Below, piece after piece: positions 1 to 14,400 of a DNA stretch of 64,000 nucleotides; the stretch's first letter is position 1, and each line of letters starts with the position of its first letter. Below the pieces are notes generated by a model. That model was not told the origin of the DNA and ran no database searches. It saw nothing but the letters and a program-made list of their open reading frames with translations. The stretch is from Strigops habroptila (Eukaryota > Chordata > Aves > Psittaciformes > Psittacidae): positions 5,472,906-5,536,905 of the forward strand of contig NC_044290.2 in assembly GCF_004027225.2 (NCBI RefSeq), written 5' to 3'. Position numbers and translations under genes: made by a program.

Positions 1-3000
1 AGGTTTCACACTCAGACTAAGCAGAGCTTGGAGGTTTGGCTTGAATTTCCACAGCCAAAACCTCTCTATCAGGAATGCTTTGAATGCTACCATAAGCTTC
101 TGTGGCCCCACGGCTGTGCTAGCAGGGATATCTGCTCCCACCTCAGTTGATTCTGGCTTTTCTTCACCCCCTCTCCCCTCCAGGATCGCCTGTCCCCAGA
201 GAGCTTCCCACGAGCATGTTCATGTAGCACACACTTCTGATACATGTTCAACAGAAAAAAAGCCACTATAGAAGAGCAGCAGACAACTCCCTTTTCATCA
301 ACTGAAGCACTTCCACTGAGGGACTCCCAAAGGCTAGAGGGGAAATGCCAAAAGACACATCCTATACTGTCACTGCTCACTCCATTGCCAGAAGGAGCCT
401 GTATCTGACAAACACTGGGACACATCCTCTGCCATTCACTCAAATACAGCCTTCCTTACCCCAGAACACAAAACCCATGACATGACTTATTCACCCAGAA
501 GCAGCTGCTCTGCCCCCAGCTCACAGAGAAGCTTCCTCAGGCCTCGGGGAACCTTTCTTTTGCTCACACAGGAGCAGAAGGACACTTGGAGATTTTAAGG
601 ATAGAAAGGAACACTGCGCTCCCAGCCTGTCATCCCACATCCCAACGTCAAGAGCACTGCTTCATGATTCCTACACCAGTTTTATTCCCACCATGCAAAC
701 AAATGGTTCCAAACTGCAAACCGAGCTGAGGGAATGAGATTAGGAAAGAAAAGAAATATTTTCCTTCTGATTTCCTAGCAGAGGCAGGATCAGCCACTGC
801 TGCAGTGCAAGCTCAACCTTCTCCTGCCTGTTAAAGCAGGCAAAACCAGCCCCCAGGAGCACACATTGCTCCCTGGTGCTGTGAGCATGTGTAAATTGGA
901 GGCTTCAGTGCGCAGGGGCTGGCAGGAGAAGACAACTCAAGATGAGTTGGCAACTCATCTTCATCTTCAAGCCTGCTTCTGAAGCATCTCTCATTTCCAC
1001 CATTAACCATATTGCTGCATTTAGGAGCATTAGAGATCTTTCTTTAGCCCATCTTTTCATCTTTGTCTATGGCTTCTTTTAAGTTTTCAGCTGGTGTCAT
1101 CTTCACTGTGCCGTTTTTTGTTCAGATGACAATAATTTGTCATTTGTGTGCAGACAGTTTCTTAACTACTCCTCTGTTAGAAATAACCTTTGAAGTAATA
1201 TTGGTTCTTTTATCTCCAGGGTCCTGCAAAGCACAAACCTATTGAATGGCAAGGCATTAAGGATGCCAAGAAACCCCATAAGGCAACACATTAAACGCGA
1301 GCTCTCTTACTATGGAAATGGAAGAACTGTACAGTACTGGGTTAGGAATAAAACCCTACTTGAAAAAGTTTTATGGCACTAAAGTTGTTTTATCATCTGT
1401 AACCTTAATTTTGGAGGCTGGAAAAGAACTGTAATAGTTTTATTGACAATTCAGGCGTATTCACTCATTCTTTTGCATTTTCTTTCCCTCAGCATGGTCA
1501 TCCATGGAGTCATATACTTCCAGGAGTACAATTGGCATGATCTACTTTTAGCTGCTATATAACAGAGGAGAATGCAAGATAACACCATGAAGCCACATCA
1601 AATCTCCTGGCACTATGTAGTTACTTCCAAGAGTCTCAAAAGACCTGACCAGAGAACACTGGACCTGTGATTTTCATTTCTAGCTTTTCAAGACTTCAAG
1701 AAGTCCCAAGGGATTAGATCGCAGTAACATAATTCCAACATTTAAAAGAGCAAAACGAGCAACCTGCAGAACTATAGCACAATTAGCCCTGATGCCAGCA
1801 AAGAAGAGTACATTTAAGACTACCAGAGAATTACAGGCTCACACACAAAGAGTGCAAGTCACTGTAAACCCTGCTTTTTGGTGGAGCTGTCAAATCAAGC
1901 TATCTCTTTCTTGACAAGATTATAGGCTCTCTGGATAAGCCAACTCTGCTGAGAGTGTGCACTTGGATTTCTCAAAGGCATTCAGTTTAGCATCATGTGA
2001 TGGCTTTATTGCAAAATTTGCATCATAGGCAGTAAGTAGAGCACACGTTATATTAAAGCTGCATGGCACATTTTAAATATAGCTGTTTCAGGGAGATATT
2101 TGGGGTCAAAGGGACATTATAACTAACAGATTCCCCTGAGGATCTGCTCTTTGGACCAAGTTGTCCCCCCTTTTTGGAGATGTAGACATGGAAAATAAGT
2201 TATTCACAAAGAGAAATCCCTTCTTCCTCATTAGCACATCACTTATCTACATATTAGTCACAGCTGCTTTTTCCATTGCAGGCACAAGTTTTCCTAGGAG
2301 AGCAGGGGCAGTTCCCAAGCAACACCAAGTATTGGCACACACATGACTCCAGGCACACAAGGCAGCCCTGTACCGTATAGATCTCCCACTCAGCTGGGAT
2401 CCCAATTCCATTTACCCAGGGATGTCCAGTCAGGGTGTTCAGTTTGGAGGTTTGAAACTCCCATCACTGAACATCCTGTAAGAACAAGCTCTTAATTTTT
2501 ATACGTGCACAGCAAGAGAAGTGCAGTTACTCATACAAATGCTACTCTGCAGGCATTGAACATCCTTATTTAGAGATGCAATGGGACCAGTAGATACTAA
2601 GTACTATCACATACGCAGGCATCTGACTGTATCCCACTGACAGAAGACACTGCAGTTGGAGCCCTTGCTAAGGTCACCTTGCCCAAGTCTCTCTTCAGCG
2701 CATCATAAATTTAACTCCTCAATAAATTTAACTCCTTAACCTGTCAGAGGTGTTCTGGATTACCTGAACCAGCTTTCTGCCTACAACACAGCTCCACATC
2801 TATAAACAGGGGACACCACCTTCCTCCACAGACCAGCTGATGGGCATGTTACAGCACAGCAGGGTGTTAGAGTTGACCTTATTTTGCACTTCAGCCCATG
2901 GCACGCTCTGCTGTCTCATTGCTGATCTCCGGAGTTCTCCCTTAGATCACACACAGCATGAAAAGCACCCATGGAGAGCAACATCTCCAGACCCAAATAC

Positions 3001-5739
3001 CATCATTTACCACAGGCTCAGCTCGGGCTTCTGCCATATTAATGGGACATGCCCTGACCCCATGCTTCTTTTCTCAAGGGAGATGACAAATCAGCTCTGA
3101 GATGCAGCCCTGCTTGCCCCATCTAGTAAAAGCAACAGATAGCAAGGGCAGTGGAAGTGGAAGGGAGCAAAAGACAAGTCTACTGCCATCATGATGCTCA
3201 CTAAGGGTCAGTGCCAAGACTCAGTGATACTGATAACACTGTATGCTCACTTCTTACGAAACATCCCAGCACAAGGTGAGGAAAAATCTCCCCTCTGGGG
3301 TGAGCCTGCTTCCTGTCCACTCTGTCAAACCCAGGGGAAGATGGATGGCACTTAGAAGCTCCTGGTCAGAGAAAGAAGAGGGTCAGAACACAAAGGCCAT
3401 CAGTTGCCATCTGAGGACATCAGCTGAACAAAGAGGGAGCAAGCACCAAGACCATGCTGGAAACCCCTGTGAATCTGTAGCCTTCATCCATCAAAGAGGG
3501 CAGAGCAGGGGCCATGGCAGCATCTGTCAGTCTCTGGCAAGACTAGGAGATCCCTGAATATGCGCAAAACATCACGACAAAGGGACTTTTCTCAGGTTGT
3601 GCTCTTGGACGTGTACTAGCTACCACTATTTAGAGATGCACATGTATATGCAGCCTATTGCTAAGACCCTTATATTACAGGCTCATAGGAGCAATCTCTA
3701 AGCCTTACTGGCTGCTCCAGCTTTTTGGGCAGCCCACATGAATTACACAACTGAAATCCTGGGCAATGCGAAAGAGATTTTTGTGGTATAAACACAGACA
3801 GCCGTAGTCATCCCAGACTTCAGCAGCATTATATATAACCAAGGAGGAATGCAGGCAGCTCTGTCCATGCATGCCTCAGGAATTATCTTAAACATGTTGA
3901 GGGGATTTAGAGCCAGCTTTTATGAAATGCTTGAGGCGTGTGGTGAGAAGCGTTAACACTTAAAATATTGATGAATACCAGGTTATAGCCATAATATTTG
4001 CTGGAGGCTTATGAGCACCAGGCCAGTAAAGGTGCAGATCAGTCACCGCAGTGCAACCTGCAGCAAGAGGGGTTGAGTGCCAGGAGTGGATGCCATAAGG
4101 CTCCGGTGATGGGTCCTTATGCCTCCCTGTGCTCACCACTACAGTTACTCTCCAGCCACCAGCACTGGGTGCGTTTACTAGCAAGACCCTCTCTTCTGTG
4201 CCCTTCCAGGAATGGTCTAGAGGTTACTGGGCTCCTTCAGGGTGCACACACATGCCCCAGGGCTAAACTAGAGGCACTTCACCAGCAGAATTAGCAGAAG
4301 GTTAACAATTTCCATTAGGATTTCCCATACCTACTTCAAATTGGCAGTAGGAGAGCATGCCACTGCTGGTATTCGTTTGCCCTTTCCCCATTGTCCAGTC
4401 AGCGCCATCTCACCTCCCTCCATCCCTGTCTGAACCCCAGTTTCCAGTAGATCTACCAGCAGTGCCTATTGCTCTGTGCAGAGTCCTCAGGGCAATTCAT
4501 CAGCCAACATGTCACAGCCATAACACAGCCAGCCTGCTGCACAAGGACAACGTTGTCCTGTCCTCCTTCCTCCACATGGGAGAGACAGACAGACGACAGG
4601 GGACAAAACATTCTTCAGATGGAGCACCTCGTGGTGACAAAAGGGGTTCTGAACCTTGAACAGAAGGGGTTCTAATATGCCCCAACTCCTAATGAAAACC
4701 AATCCGTAAGACCAGACTAGAAACACCCCAACACAAAAAGCCCTAAAAGGTACATAAGACAAAATTCAGCTCCTCAGAACCAGGAGTTTACCCTCACAGG
4801 TCACTCCTATTGCACCACACTGTTCACCATGACTATGAGGAAGGAGAAATCTTCTCACCTCTACAGGAGCATCCACCAGTCTGGGACCAAGCATCTGAGC
4901 CTGGAGCCTCTCCATAAGAGTCCGCTGCTGCCATCCAGAGTCTTTCATTCCCAAGGCTGGATCAACTTTGCCAGCGTGTAAACTCCTGATGAAATAAAGC
5001 ATTCCTTATCAATAACCACTTTAGGAGACACTTGGCTTTTCCCCATGATGAAGCCCTGCTGCAAACAGGCAGTGGGGGTGGTTTTCCTTGGCAGCTCATG
5101 CTCCAGTTTGTCAGTACAACATGCTAATTTGTAACAGAGAATTATTAAATGAAAAAGCTGCTAGACATTTCTATTATCTCCACCAACATTTCACACATTA
5201 GAGTTCCCCAGCATCCTTCACGATCATGGCCTGGGTTGCAAATAGCGGCTCTAGATCACTGCATTACCCTGCCTCAGTTTAATGCAGGGTTTAATCCACA
5301 CACTTTTGTTTTGTTACAGAATTTGTCACAGGAGTATTCCCATCAACAAATAGAAGCTGACACTTCACTTCTATTCAAATTCAAGCTAAACATTGACTTA
5401 AGTTTTAAAATAAAACTTACTGCTGTTTAAGAACATTTGGATTGCGCACCCAGCCACTGGGGCACTATGAACCACAGCTTTCTTCAGCAAGCAGAGGCTA
5501 ATAAATGGAATTACTATCATAGGAGTGAAGGGAACTTAAACTTTAGTGGTAGGGGGGTTTCTCACAGCCAGATAAACCTTCTTACACAGCCTGGTGTTAA
5601 ACAGCAAGCCCCAAACCTGTGCAACTTTAAACCACGTTTCCCTGAAAGCAGCACTTAACCCGCCAGGCACCAACTTAATTTGGAGACAATAGCACCATCT
5701 CCAAACTCCCCCAGCACTCATGCAAGCGGGGGGGGAAGG
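1..5739. other. Intergenic, nothing recognised
   Basis: Unique-looking sequence of mixed composition. Open frames reach only 118 codons and none shows a domain, a run of plausible exon borders or codon bias. One inverted POU octamer (ATTTGCAT) is at 2016-2023. No transposon family was recognised. Confidence 0.7.
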
Positions 5740-6030
5740 CTTGAGCATAAGATAACCAGCCAGAAAAGCCCTTTAGAACAGGATTTCCACCCCTTCCCAA
5801 GCAAACCCCACCACGTACACCCCTTTCACCACCCCCCGATGCTCAGCGCCCTGCATGAACCAGCACAGACCTTCCCACCGCTCCCTGCACGGCTCCCATC
5901 GCACATGTGCTTCCACGTTATCCCCCTCCAGCCCCCCCGCAGGTGGAGCCAGCGGCCGGGCTGCCTCCCTTAAAGGGTCTGCGGCCCCTGGACCTGGCAC
6001 TGATAAGAGATGATTCATCCTGGGATAAGC
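5740..6030. promoter_or_regulatory. Moderately CpG-rich segment with GATA sites
   Basis: About ten CpGs occur in 5821-6000 (GGAGCCAGCGGCCGGGCTGC and neighbours), followed by two GATAAG motifs at 6002 and 6024. It is weaker than the 59310 island and may be a regulatory element or just local GC enrichment. Confidence 0.25.
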
Positions 6031-9000
6031 AGATATCAATACCAGAAGCATCCAAATCTATTCTACTTGGTTCCCTTAGAAAGGTGGGAATTCAGTGCTG
6101 CTCTAGCAGGACAGGCAGTGTTGCAGAGCTGCTTATCATGCAGGCTGCGTTTTCCATTCTTATTTTTCTCTTACTTTGCTACATAAATATTTAGCATCCT
6201 ACGCACAGCTTTAAGTGGCTTTCTACTTCTTGAAGTAAAGGGCAGTTTCATTTTTCTGTATATATTCTGGGGTTTTAGCTCTAGAACCTTCCAGCTGAAT
6301 CCACAGTGTGGCCAACACATTACCCCTCCTTTGAGACAGGGGTGCTGGATCCTACCCCCTCTCCATAGGAGACTGCTCTGATCTGCTGGGGAAGCAGGCC
6401 TAACACTAGAATAGGCTTCAGCTGCATAGCAGAGAAGCAAAGCCTGGATAGAGAGAAAGCCCAGGGATTTCTATCCACAGGTTCATTTCAGGCCATCTAT
6501 AGCCCTTAATGATGTTCCCTGGAGGAGCCCATGCACATAGCAAAATGCAGGAGGGAAATGACATAATCAGCATCTCCCTTAGTGCAAAAAGAAGCAGCCA
6601 GTGCATTTCAACAGTGCTATTTTCCCCCTCATTATGAAGCTGGAGTTGTAAAGAGCAGGGCTGGTGCTCTTGAACCCAGTGGGTCTGCTTTGCAGGGCTT
6701 TTTCAAGCTCCACACTCCCCGATTCCCGCATGGCAGAGCAGCATTACAGTCAAAATGAAGTAATCCTTTGATAAAGTGCAGTCATTTATTTGAAAAGTGT
6801 AGTCTCACCATTAAAATGCAAATGAAATGAGTGCTAATATATTAACTTGGGCTGGAAGTTGAAATGGCTTATGACAAGTGTGCTTTCATGTGGAATATAG
6901 TTAAGTGATAACAGTGGGTGTGTAAGAGAAAGTAATATTCAGAAGTACATGTTTGTTTATTGAAGATATTAATGAAGGGCAGTGCTTAAAGTGTAGTATT
7001 ATTTCCTTATCTTTACTTTCTTTTGTCCCTCCTTGGTTCAAGTCTGCTACTGAGAGGTCCCTCCCAAGGGGAGTCTGATCAAAAGTCATCTTTGATGAAT
7101 GATCTGAGCCCATGCAAAAGCTGAAATGTATTTAACAATCTCCTTTGAAGAGGAGTAGAAGGTGTCCATCCCGTGTTCCCCCCTCCCCCCCCCCCAATAT
7201 TCCATGTGCTGCAGTTGCATGAGAGCAGATTCAGAAAAAAAGTGAAAAACTTTGAGCTCTTCCATTCATTTCCCAGGGATATCCCTTGGGAACACAGCCA
7301 GCATCAGGGTGGCTTTGAGTCTTCTCTCTAGAGAGAAACCAATGCTGGGATGTAGGGACACCACCAGGGGATTGAATGGAGCAGAGCAGCCTTATTGCCA
7401 CTCTTAATGATAATAACCTTCTGCACAGAGATATGACACTTCTGGTACAGGTCAGAGCAGCTCAAGGCTTTCAATGCCATCAGGTGGATACCCAGGGATG
7501 GACTCTGGTATAGCCCAGCTGCAGGACTTGGGCTGGGTAATAGCCTGTGACAACTCCCCATTTCTAAAACTAGATGCCACATGCAAACACATCAACCTCC
7601 TCAAAGCTCTTTGCTTCTGCACCCACTGCTGTCCCTTCACAGGTCCGGAAAACAGCGATGTTTCTGGAGCACTTGTTTTGTTTGCTAGGTGCTATTCACA
7701 CTCAACAGAAGTCATGTTTCCACCACAGCTGGGCTGTGAAAACAGAAAAGTCCAACCTGCTGGATTACATAGCCTGCCTTCGTATGACACCAGTTATTGA
7801 GCATCACATCCTCAGCGCTTCAGAGCTAAGGGGTACATGGATAACCTCTAAAGGCTCTGGAGCAGGAAGCAGCATCCGTGAGTTTGCACCCTGCACAGAA
7901 ACAGCCTAAAAACAGCATACTTGACTGTAGCATTTCAGGGCCTGTGATTACAAGAAGGGCAGAGGTTTGGGCCCTACATTGAGGGCCAGAGATGACCTAA
8001 AGCTTTTCCTTTTCCCAACAGCACTTTACTACTTCAGCCCCAACAGCTCTTTTTACACATCTGGCCATGTGGCTTTTCCATTCCCCTTTTCCCACTGCCC
8101 CGCCTAGCACTTTCCAAAGGTGTAATGAGCAGGGCTCACACAGAGCAACACTCCCTGTCCGTCCTTCCTCTCAAGATGAGCTTTGGGCAAAGAGATTTTG
8201 CCTTTAACCCTGTTATAAAGGCAGGCACTTGCTAGCATCTGAAATAACTGCTTGTCACTTTGAAATTAAATCCTCTTGCTATTGCCACCCCCTTTCCTAT
8301 CTGCTCTGTTTATGCACATACTGGTTTGTTATTGTAGGGGTGCTCATAAGTGCTCTGGCTTTGTCTCCATTACACCAAATGTTTTTTCCCCCCATCAAAA
8401 CAGCTAATTAAAGTTCATTCTCTCATTGTGAGATCATTGTCTAGACAAAGAATTATAGATTTTGCCTAGATATACCTAGTCAAGATAAAGCCAGCCAGTC
8501 ACATCTAGGTAACACTATCTTATCACTGTTTGCAATGTACACCAAGGTAAATATCTCCAGTTAATTATCTCAGTGTAAAAACACCCCCTTTTTGTAGTGA
8601 AGACATAACATGGGATACTCATGCTTGATCTGCCTGGATTTGGTTGTTATTATAAAGTTGTCATCCACTTCACCTACATTCTGTTGTTACTTTACTGCTG
8701 TGAGCCAGGACAAGGCTGCCAAGGATTATTTGCAGTTCTCAATTTGCATAAAGAAATGCAAAGCTATTCCAGCAGCACTGGGGATCGTTCTGTTCATTTC
8801 CACAGGCATTCTCTGGAAGGAAATGTTGTTTGCAAGGACATTTTGGGAAATGAGAGACGCATCAGGAGCGCTCATGTATTTGTAGGTTGTTCTGGATTTG
8901 AACAGTGCAGAGCAGTTAAACCCTCTCTTAAGTCAAAAGTCCAAAAGAGGCGAGGGAAACTCACAAAAAGGCTGCTCCCAGTTACCCCATCCATAAGTAA

Positions 9001-11343
9001 GCGCCTTGTTAGTCAAGCTGAGGATGTGCCTTCCACACTGCAATCCCAGCTACAGAAACACCGCAGCTTACCCAGCCTGGGGCAGGCTGTAGTAGCTCTG
9101 CAATCAAAACTGAACCTGTTCCTCCCACGGATCAACCCTGGCGTTTCTCAACACATGGTGCAATACTGGGATTAAGATTTCATTTTGTTTGTGTGCTGTA
9201 TTTACATGCCTTTTGAGCAGCGTCTGCTGGACAGACATTGCATGTTCTCAGGACAGATGTATTTGATGTTGCTAAGTGTGACAGGCAAATACCTTTGGCA
9301 AGATGACCAACATTCTTATGATACAAACTGTACCTTAATTCAGGAAGGGGATTTTGAATTCCTTTACAATCATCTGTCTGCACTGAAGCCCTTGATGTTG
9401 CCTGTCCCATACAGGGAGTGAAGGAGCTTTGAACTCTAAGACCTTTGCCACTGATCAACTGGATGATCCCAGGCACATCATTTAACTGCTTGCTGACTCA
9501 GATTCACAAATGCAGACATCAATTATATGGAGACACAACTCTCTGGAGCATTCCAAGACATCTTTTCAGTGAAGTACTTTATCATCTTTGAACTAAAGGT
9601 GCTACAAGCTATTAGTGTATTTGTTATGATTACAGTGGTAGCAAACATCCCGCAATTGCGGGTTAGTGCGTCCCCATACACCAGCTGGTTACTGCAATTA
9701 CATTAATTTCTGCCTGCTTTTGGTTTTGAAGCCATGCATCACACCTGATCCATGATAAAATTAATCCTCTATCCTCTTTGGAGATCATTTTCTCAAAGCC
9801 TCCACATATCCTTGCACAGCCAAAGAAATATCTCCATGAAGCTTCAATTAGCATGTGCATTGCAACGTGCAGCAAGCAGAGAAAGGCTGGAAAAGCAGGA
9901 TAGAAAAGATCAGATCATCACAGGGCAATTCAGACTGCAGCAGTCAGCCCTTTGGAAATACTAAGGAGTTCAAACTCCTTGCGTTATTTAATCTCCAGCC
10001 AGAAATACCTAGAGATCATGTCAGCGTTTTCTCTGGGAAGTACATACTGCTTTCTCTGTCTGCCACTCTGAGTGAGGGCATCTTGCTGTCACGCTGGGCT
10101 TTGCCACCAGATGATTTTGTTCTGTGTGTGCTCCAGGGGCCACAGGGCTGGGACCATTACCAGTAACTGCACTGGTGTGTCCTGTTCCACAGTGCCATGT
10201 CTGAAGCAAAGGGGCACGGCCCACAGCATCCCATGTGCCATGGAATTAGGTGCTGTGAGAGATTGAAGGGCTGTGCTATACGGCATTCCCAAGCATAATC
10301 ACACAGCTTCCCGAGGTCTGATAAAACCCATCTCTTTTCTCAGGAAAACACTAAGTGAACATTTCCGATGTGACACTGCCTGTGGGGGAAGCAGCAAAAG
10401 GCAGAGAAGAAAGAAAATAGCACAAGTGTGTATTTCCCTATGGAAAAATCTTGATTTTGCAAACAGGATGCTTTCCTTTAGGGTAATTATTCCAGTGGAA
10501 AAATCTGCAGCTAGCTCTGGTACTTACCACAGTCCTGGCACTTAATGATACAGCTTATGGCAGCTATCACTTGTAACACCGTGGCATGCTGTTGGAGGGG
10601 ATTTTTATTGCAGTTTGTTGTAGCATGAATTGCAGAGGAATAATATAACATACTTTGAGCTAGTGCCCATTGCAGAAAATGAGATCTCCCATTTGGGATC
10701 AAGGTACAACGATATAAAACCGGAATAGCTCGCATTTTGCAAGAGCATAAAGCTCCAGCAAGGCAGCAGAGATTTCTCCTGGTGTAATACAGACTTACCC
10801 TGCTTGAATGAAACCCTGCTATGCATTTCACAGAATAAGCTTTTCCTACCTTCCCCACCTGTTAGAAAACATTCCTTTTGGGCTTCTCTAAATGAAAACT
10901 ATACATGCACAATATATCCAATATATACAAATAACCCTGCTTAACATTGACCTGGCATTGAAATGTAAGTGGGTTGCAAGCAGCGTTGACTTTTCATGTG
11001 CTGCCTCTGGTCACATTTAACTACTGGAGCCAAAACGGCCTGAAAACCCTGTGGGAATTTGCTGCCCCCCTTTGCCACTCCTTCCGCCTCTGGTGCTCCC
11101 GGCTGGAGGCATTTTGATGGAGCAGGAGTGGGACTGACAGCCCTGCGCAGTTGTTCCAGCTGCTGGAACATGCTCAGTAACCTTAGAAATGAGAGAAAAC
11201 AAACCTGGGAGTCCCACAGAGCTGGTTTTAAGGTCCCCCATTCATCCCCGTGCACCAACCTCACAAAACACACTTTAAAAAGCCCCCTTCCCACTCCCGC
11301 ATCTGTCCAAATGGAGCCCTTTAGGGGCTGGATGCTGCAGGGT
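6031..11343. other. Intergenic, nothing coding recognised
   Basis: Holds a poly-C tract at 7178 and octamers at 6816 and 8742 (the latter inverted). It also has a 12-bp palindrome TTGTCTAGACAA at 8437 and a 14-bp palindrome at 9649. The 184-codon plus-strand frame 8621-9175 has no recognisable domain or exon context and is treated as chance. Confidence 0.65.
7178..7195 (+). repeat. Poly-C tract
   Basis: Six C, one T, then eleven C. It is a homopolymer-type run likely to be length-variable and error-prone in sequencing. Confidence 0.9.
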
Positions 11344-11419
11344 GCTCAGCATGGCCAAGCACCAGGCTCCTCTCTGCAGCTCTGCGAGGTGCTTGGCCAT
11401 TGGGGATGACATGCTGAGC
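11344..11419. repeat. Imperfect inverted repeat, 20-bp arms
   Basis: Left arm 11344-11363 (GCTCAGCATGGCCAAGCACC) pairs with GGTGCTTGGCCAT at 11388-11400 and, after a bulge of about 10 bases, with ATGCTGAGC at 11411-11419. The inner stem is 13 bp, perfect, around a 24-base loop. The outer arms add 7 further bp. Confidence 0.8.
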
Positions 11420-14400
11420 CCCCCCCAGGATCAGGCCCTGCCAAGAGACGGGAGCTAGTGCAGTAACACTAGCAACAGGGAGACAAAAGTCAATTGTTCA
11501 CCAACAATTCAGAGGGAGGGAGCCCTGAAGTCCCTCCAAGCCACTTGATTTATGGCTTGCAATAATATGTGTTGGAGCACCACAACCCAGAGTGCTGTGC
11601 GGCATGACCTGTAAAAATAAGTCTATTAACCCTAATCAATCTCCCATTATCCACCCTCGTCTGCAATTTAGCCAGCAAAGGAGTCACCAAGGCCTCTCAA
11701 CTCGGTCTGAACTAATCCCATTGTCTTTCCTAATCAGGGGCCATGAAAGAGGAGCAGCGTCTTCGCAGGCAAAATTATCACTTGGTGTTTAAGGAAAAGA
11801 GAAGAATTGGAGTGGGACACAGGAGGAAGGCTCTCCTCTTTCATCTTTTAATGGGAAAATGGAGAATCGTTTTCCTTCTCAATTGCCAGGGATAACCGAG
11901 GCTCTGCTTGGGGTGCGAGGCTGGTGGATATCAGTTCCCAGGGTCTGCAGGGAGTGATGGGCACAGCAGTAGATAAACTGCTCTGACAAAACTTCCTCTT
12001 GCAATTAGTAAAAGCATATATTCAGATTAAGTGCTTTCTTAGGGAACCTAATTATGAAGTTCATCAGGGACAGGATGTGCTTGGCTCAGCACTGAGGCTG
12101 AGCCCTTCTCATGCAAAAGGGGAGAGCTGCTCCAGCCTTTGAAGACAAAGGGATCTGGTGTGTCGCTTGTATGGACTAATGGTAATGGATTCAGCAGAAA
12201 AAGTCCCTTGAATCCAGACCAGGAAAACCAGGAATACAAAGCCTCTTTCTGACTGAGGTCTTTTCTTTCCTTCTCAACCCTTTTCCCCCTAGCCTTTAAA
12301 GTATAATTGGAGGTCCTATCAAACTGGCAATGCCCAGAACAGCAGTAAATCAGGAAACCCTCCTTGTCCCCTGTCAGTATCTCCTACAGCAGGGTAATAC
12401 TCAGCAATCAAAATGTGCTCCATGGTGAAACATCCACTAACTTCGTCCGGAAGCAAGTTAATTTTCTTTTGCTCTTCTACGTTAATCAAAAAGGAAAAGA
12501 CAAAGCAGGGACATTATCTTGCTCGAAATGCAAACAAGCCTTGTAAAATTTCCCCCTTTTGGCAAGAATTAGAGCAGCAGCAAACACACCACAGGGCTCC
12601 AAAAGATCTCTCAGGATTAATTATTATATCCTCCAGCAGTTTAGCATTTTGCTGTAAAATTAAGCTTTTCAAACCCTCTCTCATGTGCACACAAGCCTGT
12701 TGCCACCTTACAAAATCCCCACATGGCCAGAGGATGAGACCTCCCATGACTTCAGGGTATTTCTCTTTCAAAAGCATGTAAAAAGCCTCAAGTGGCCTCA
12801 AAGCAGAGGGAGGAACCTCCCAAATACCATCAATGTCAGACAAAGGCAACTCCATCAAATTGAACAGCTGAAGTCAAGGCAGAAACTGAGGATGCCCAAA
12901 GGGGCTGGGGAACCTATGTAACCCCAAGGACCACAGCAACAGCCTTGAACCTGCCCTTGCCCCAACCTCAGCTCAGAGACAGGAGCCAGGATGAAACGAT
13001 GCCCAGTCTGAGCATCTCTCTAGCTCCAGCATGGCAATGGATGGGTTTCACCATGGCTTTGGAAAAGTATGAGTTATTGGATAGTGCAAGAGGGGAAACC
13101 TCATCTCCACAGAAATATCCATGTACAGCAGACAGTTTGAAGATTCCCATAGAGAAAGATGGACAGACAAAGCAATATTTGGTAATGCTCTCTCTCTCCC
13201 CTCAAAAGGAACAAGCTTGAAGCAAGTCATCTGAACTTCACAAGGCATCAGAGGGCCTCTGTCAGCACATGATCATCTCTGGTTTGATCTGTGCATTTAG
13301 TGACAGGCCCTAAGGCAACCAGTCAAAGTGAGAAACTGTACCTACTACTGGAGCTGTGGGCACAGGGGCTCTCCTGGAGTGACTCTCCCTACAGGGTACT
13401 TCATATACATGCTTTGCTTTGTGTGGGGAGGTATGGATAATTATATCTGTGCCTACACGATGCTCTCAGCGTATGCCTCAGAGAGGAAAGCACTGACACC
13501 CTTTTTAGAAGAGCATTGAAGGTACTGTGCATTATGGATCAGGTAGGGTATTAGATTTATTCAATGAATTCAGATCCTGACGTGTTATTTACAGGACATC
13601 GTTGGAGATAGAGTTGTAACTCATGGCCTGCCATGGGAAATACTCCACACCAAGGCCTTGAGGAGAAAGCCTTCATTTTTTTTTTACGGTGTCTGTTGGG
13701 GAGGGAAATGAATGCTAAGAAGGCAGTGATAATTTGCTGCTTTATGGGCCTGAATTATCACCCTGTCAGCACTGAAACGAAAACCCTGAGCCATGAACAA
13801 ATATACCTTTGCACCTGAAGCTGGCAGGATTGGCTATCGTGAGCTCACATCACTTCATGTCAGCTCTGTTGTTCCAGTAATTAATCTTGAAGGCTCCTGG
13901 ATTTCACCTTGTCCTTTCGTTTGCTGGGCTTGCCTTAATTTGGCACTCCCGTATTCCATGCTACTTCTCCAGGCTCATAAATCACACGCAAACCCTTCCT
14001 GAAACAAGAAAGGGGATCTGTTCTCCTCTCGATGCATACGCACAACTTCCCAGAGAGTTAATGCGAGTTTGGCACGTGCGTGGGAGAGGTGGCTGAACCT
14101 CGTGGACCAAGAAGTCATTGACATAGAGAAATAATTGCAAGAGAAACAGCTGTCTGAAAAGCAGGAATACTGTGGCTTTGCATCAAATACATGATGCTGT
14201 GTTATAAAATAATTCCATTTATCACTATCTGTGCTTTGCTGGAAGGTAGAGTTCTTATGTCTATAAGGATAAGGGGTCTATCCTTCCTTTCTCCATTTCT
14301 TACTGTCCCTTTCCCCACTGCATTTATTGGCATTGGGAAAAGTTTTGGGATTTTTCTCTAATTGCTCCCAGATGTTGAAGAAAGGTCTTATGTCCTGTAA

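Noticed and set aside
8435..8450. CATTGTCTAGACAAAG as a paired SOX10-type site
   Set aside because: The two half-sites are in the opposite order to the known SoxE dimer arrangement, so it is probably just a short palindrome.
8621..9175. 184-codon plus-strand ORF
   Set aside because: A frame this long is uncommon by chance (about 0.15 expected), but it has no recognisable domain, no homolog I know and no nearby exon or promoter signals. A protein search and cross-species dN/dS would decide.
9649..9662. 14-bp perfect palindrome CCCGCAATTGCGGG
   Set aside because: About four palindromes of this length are expected by chance in 64 kb.
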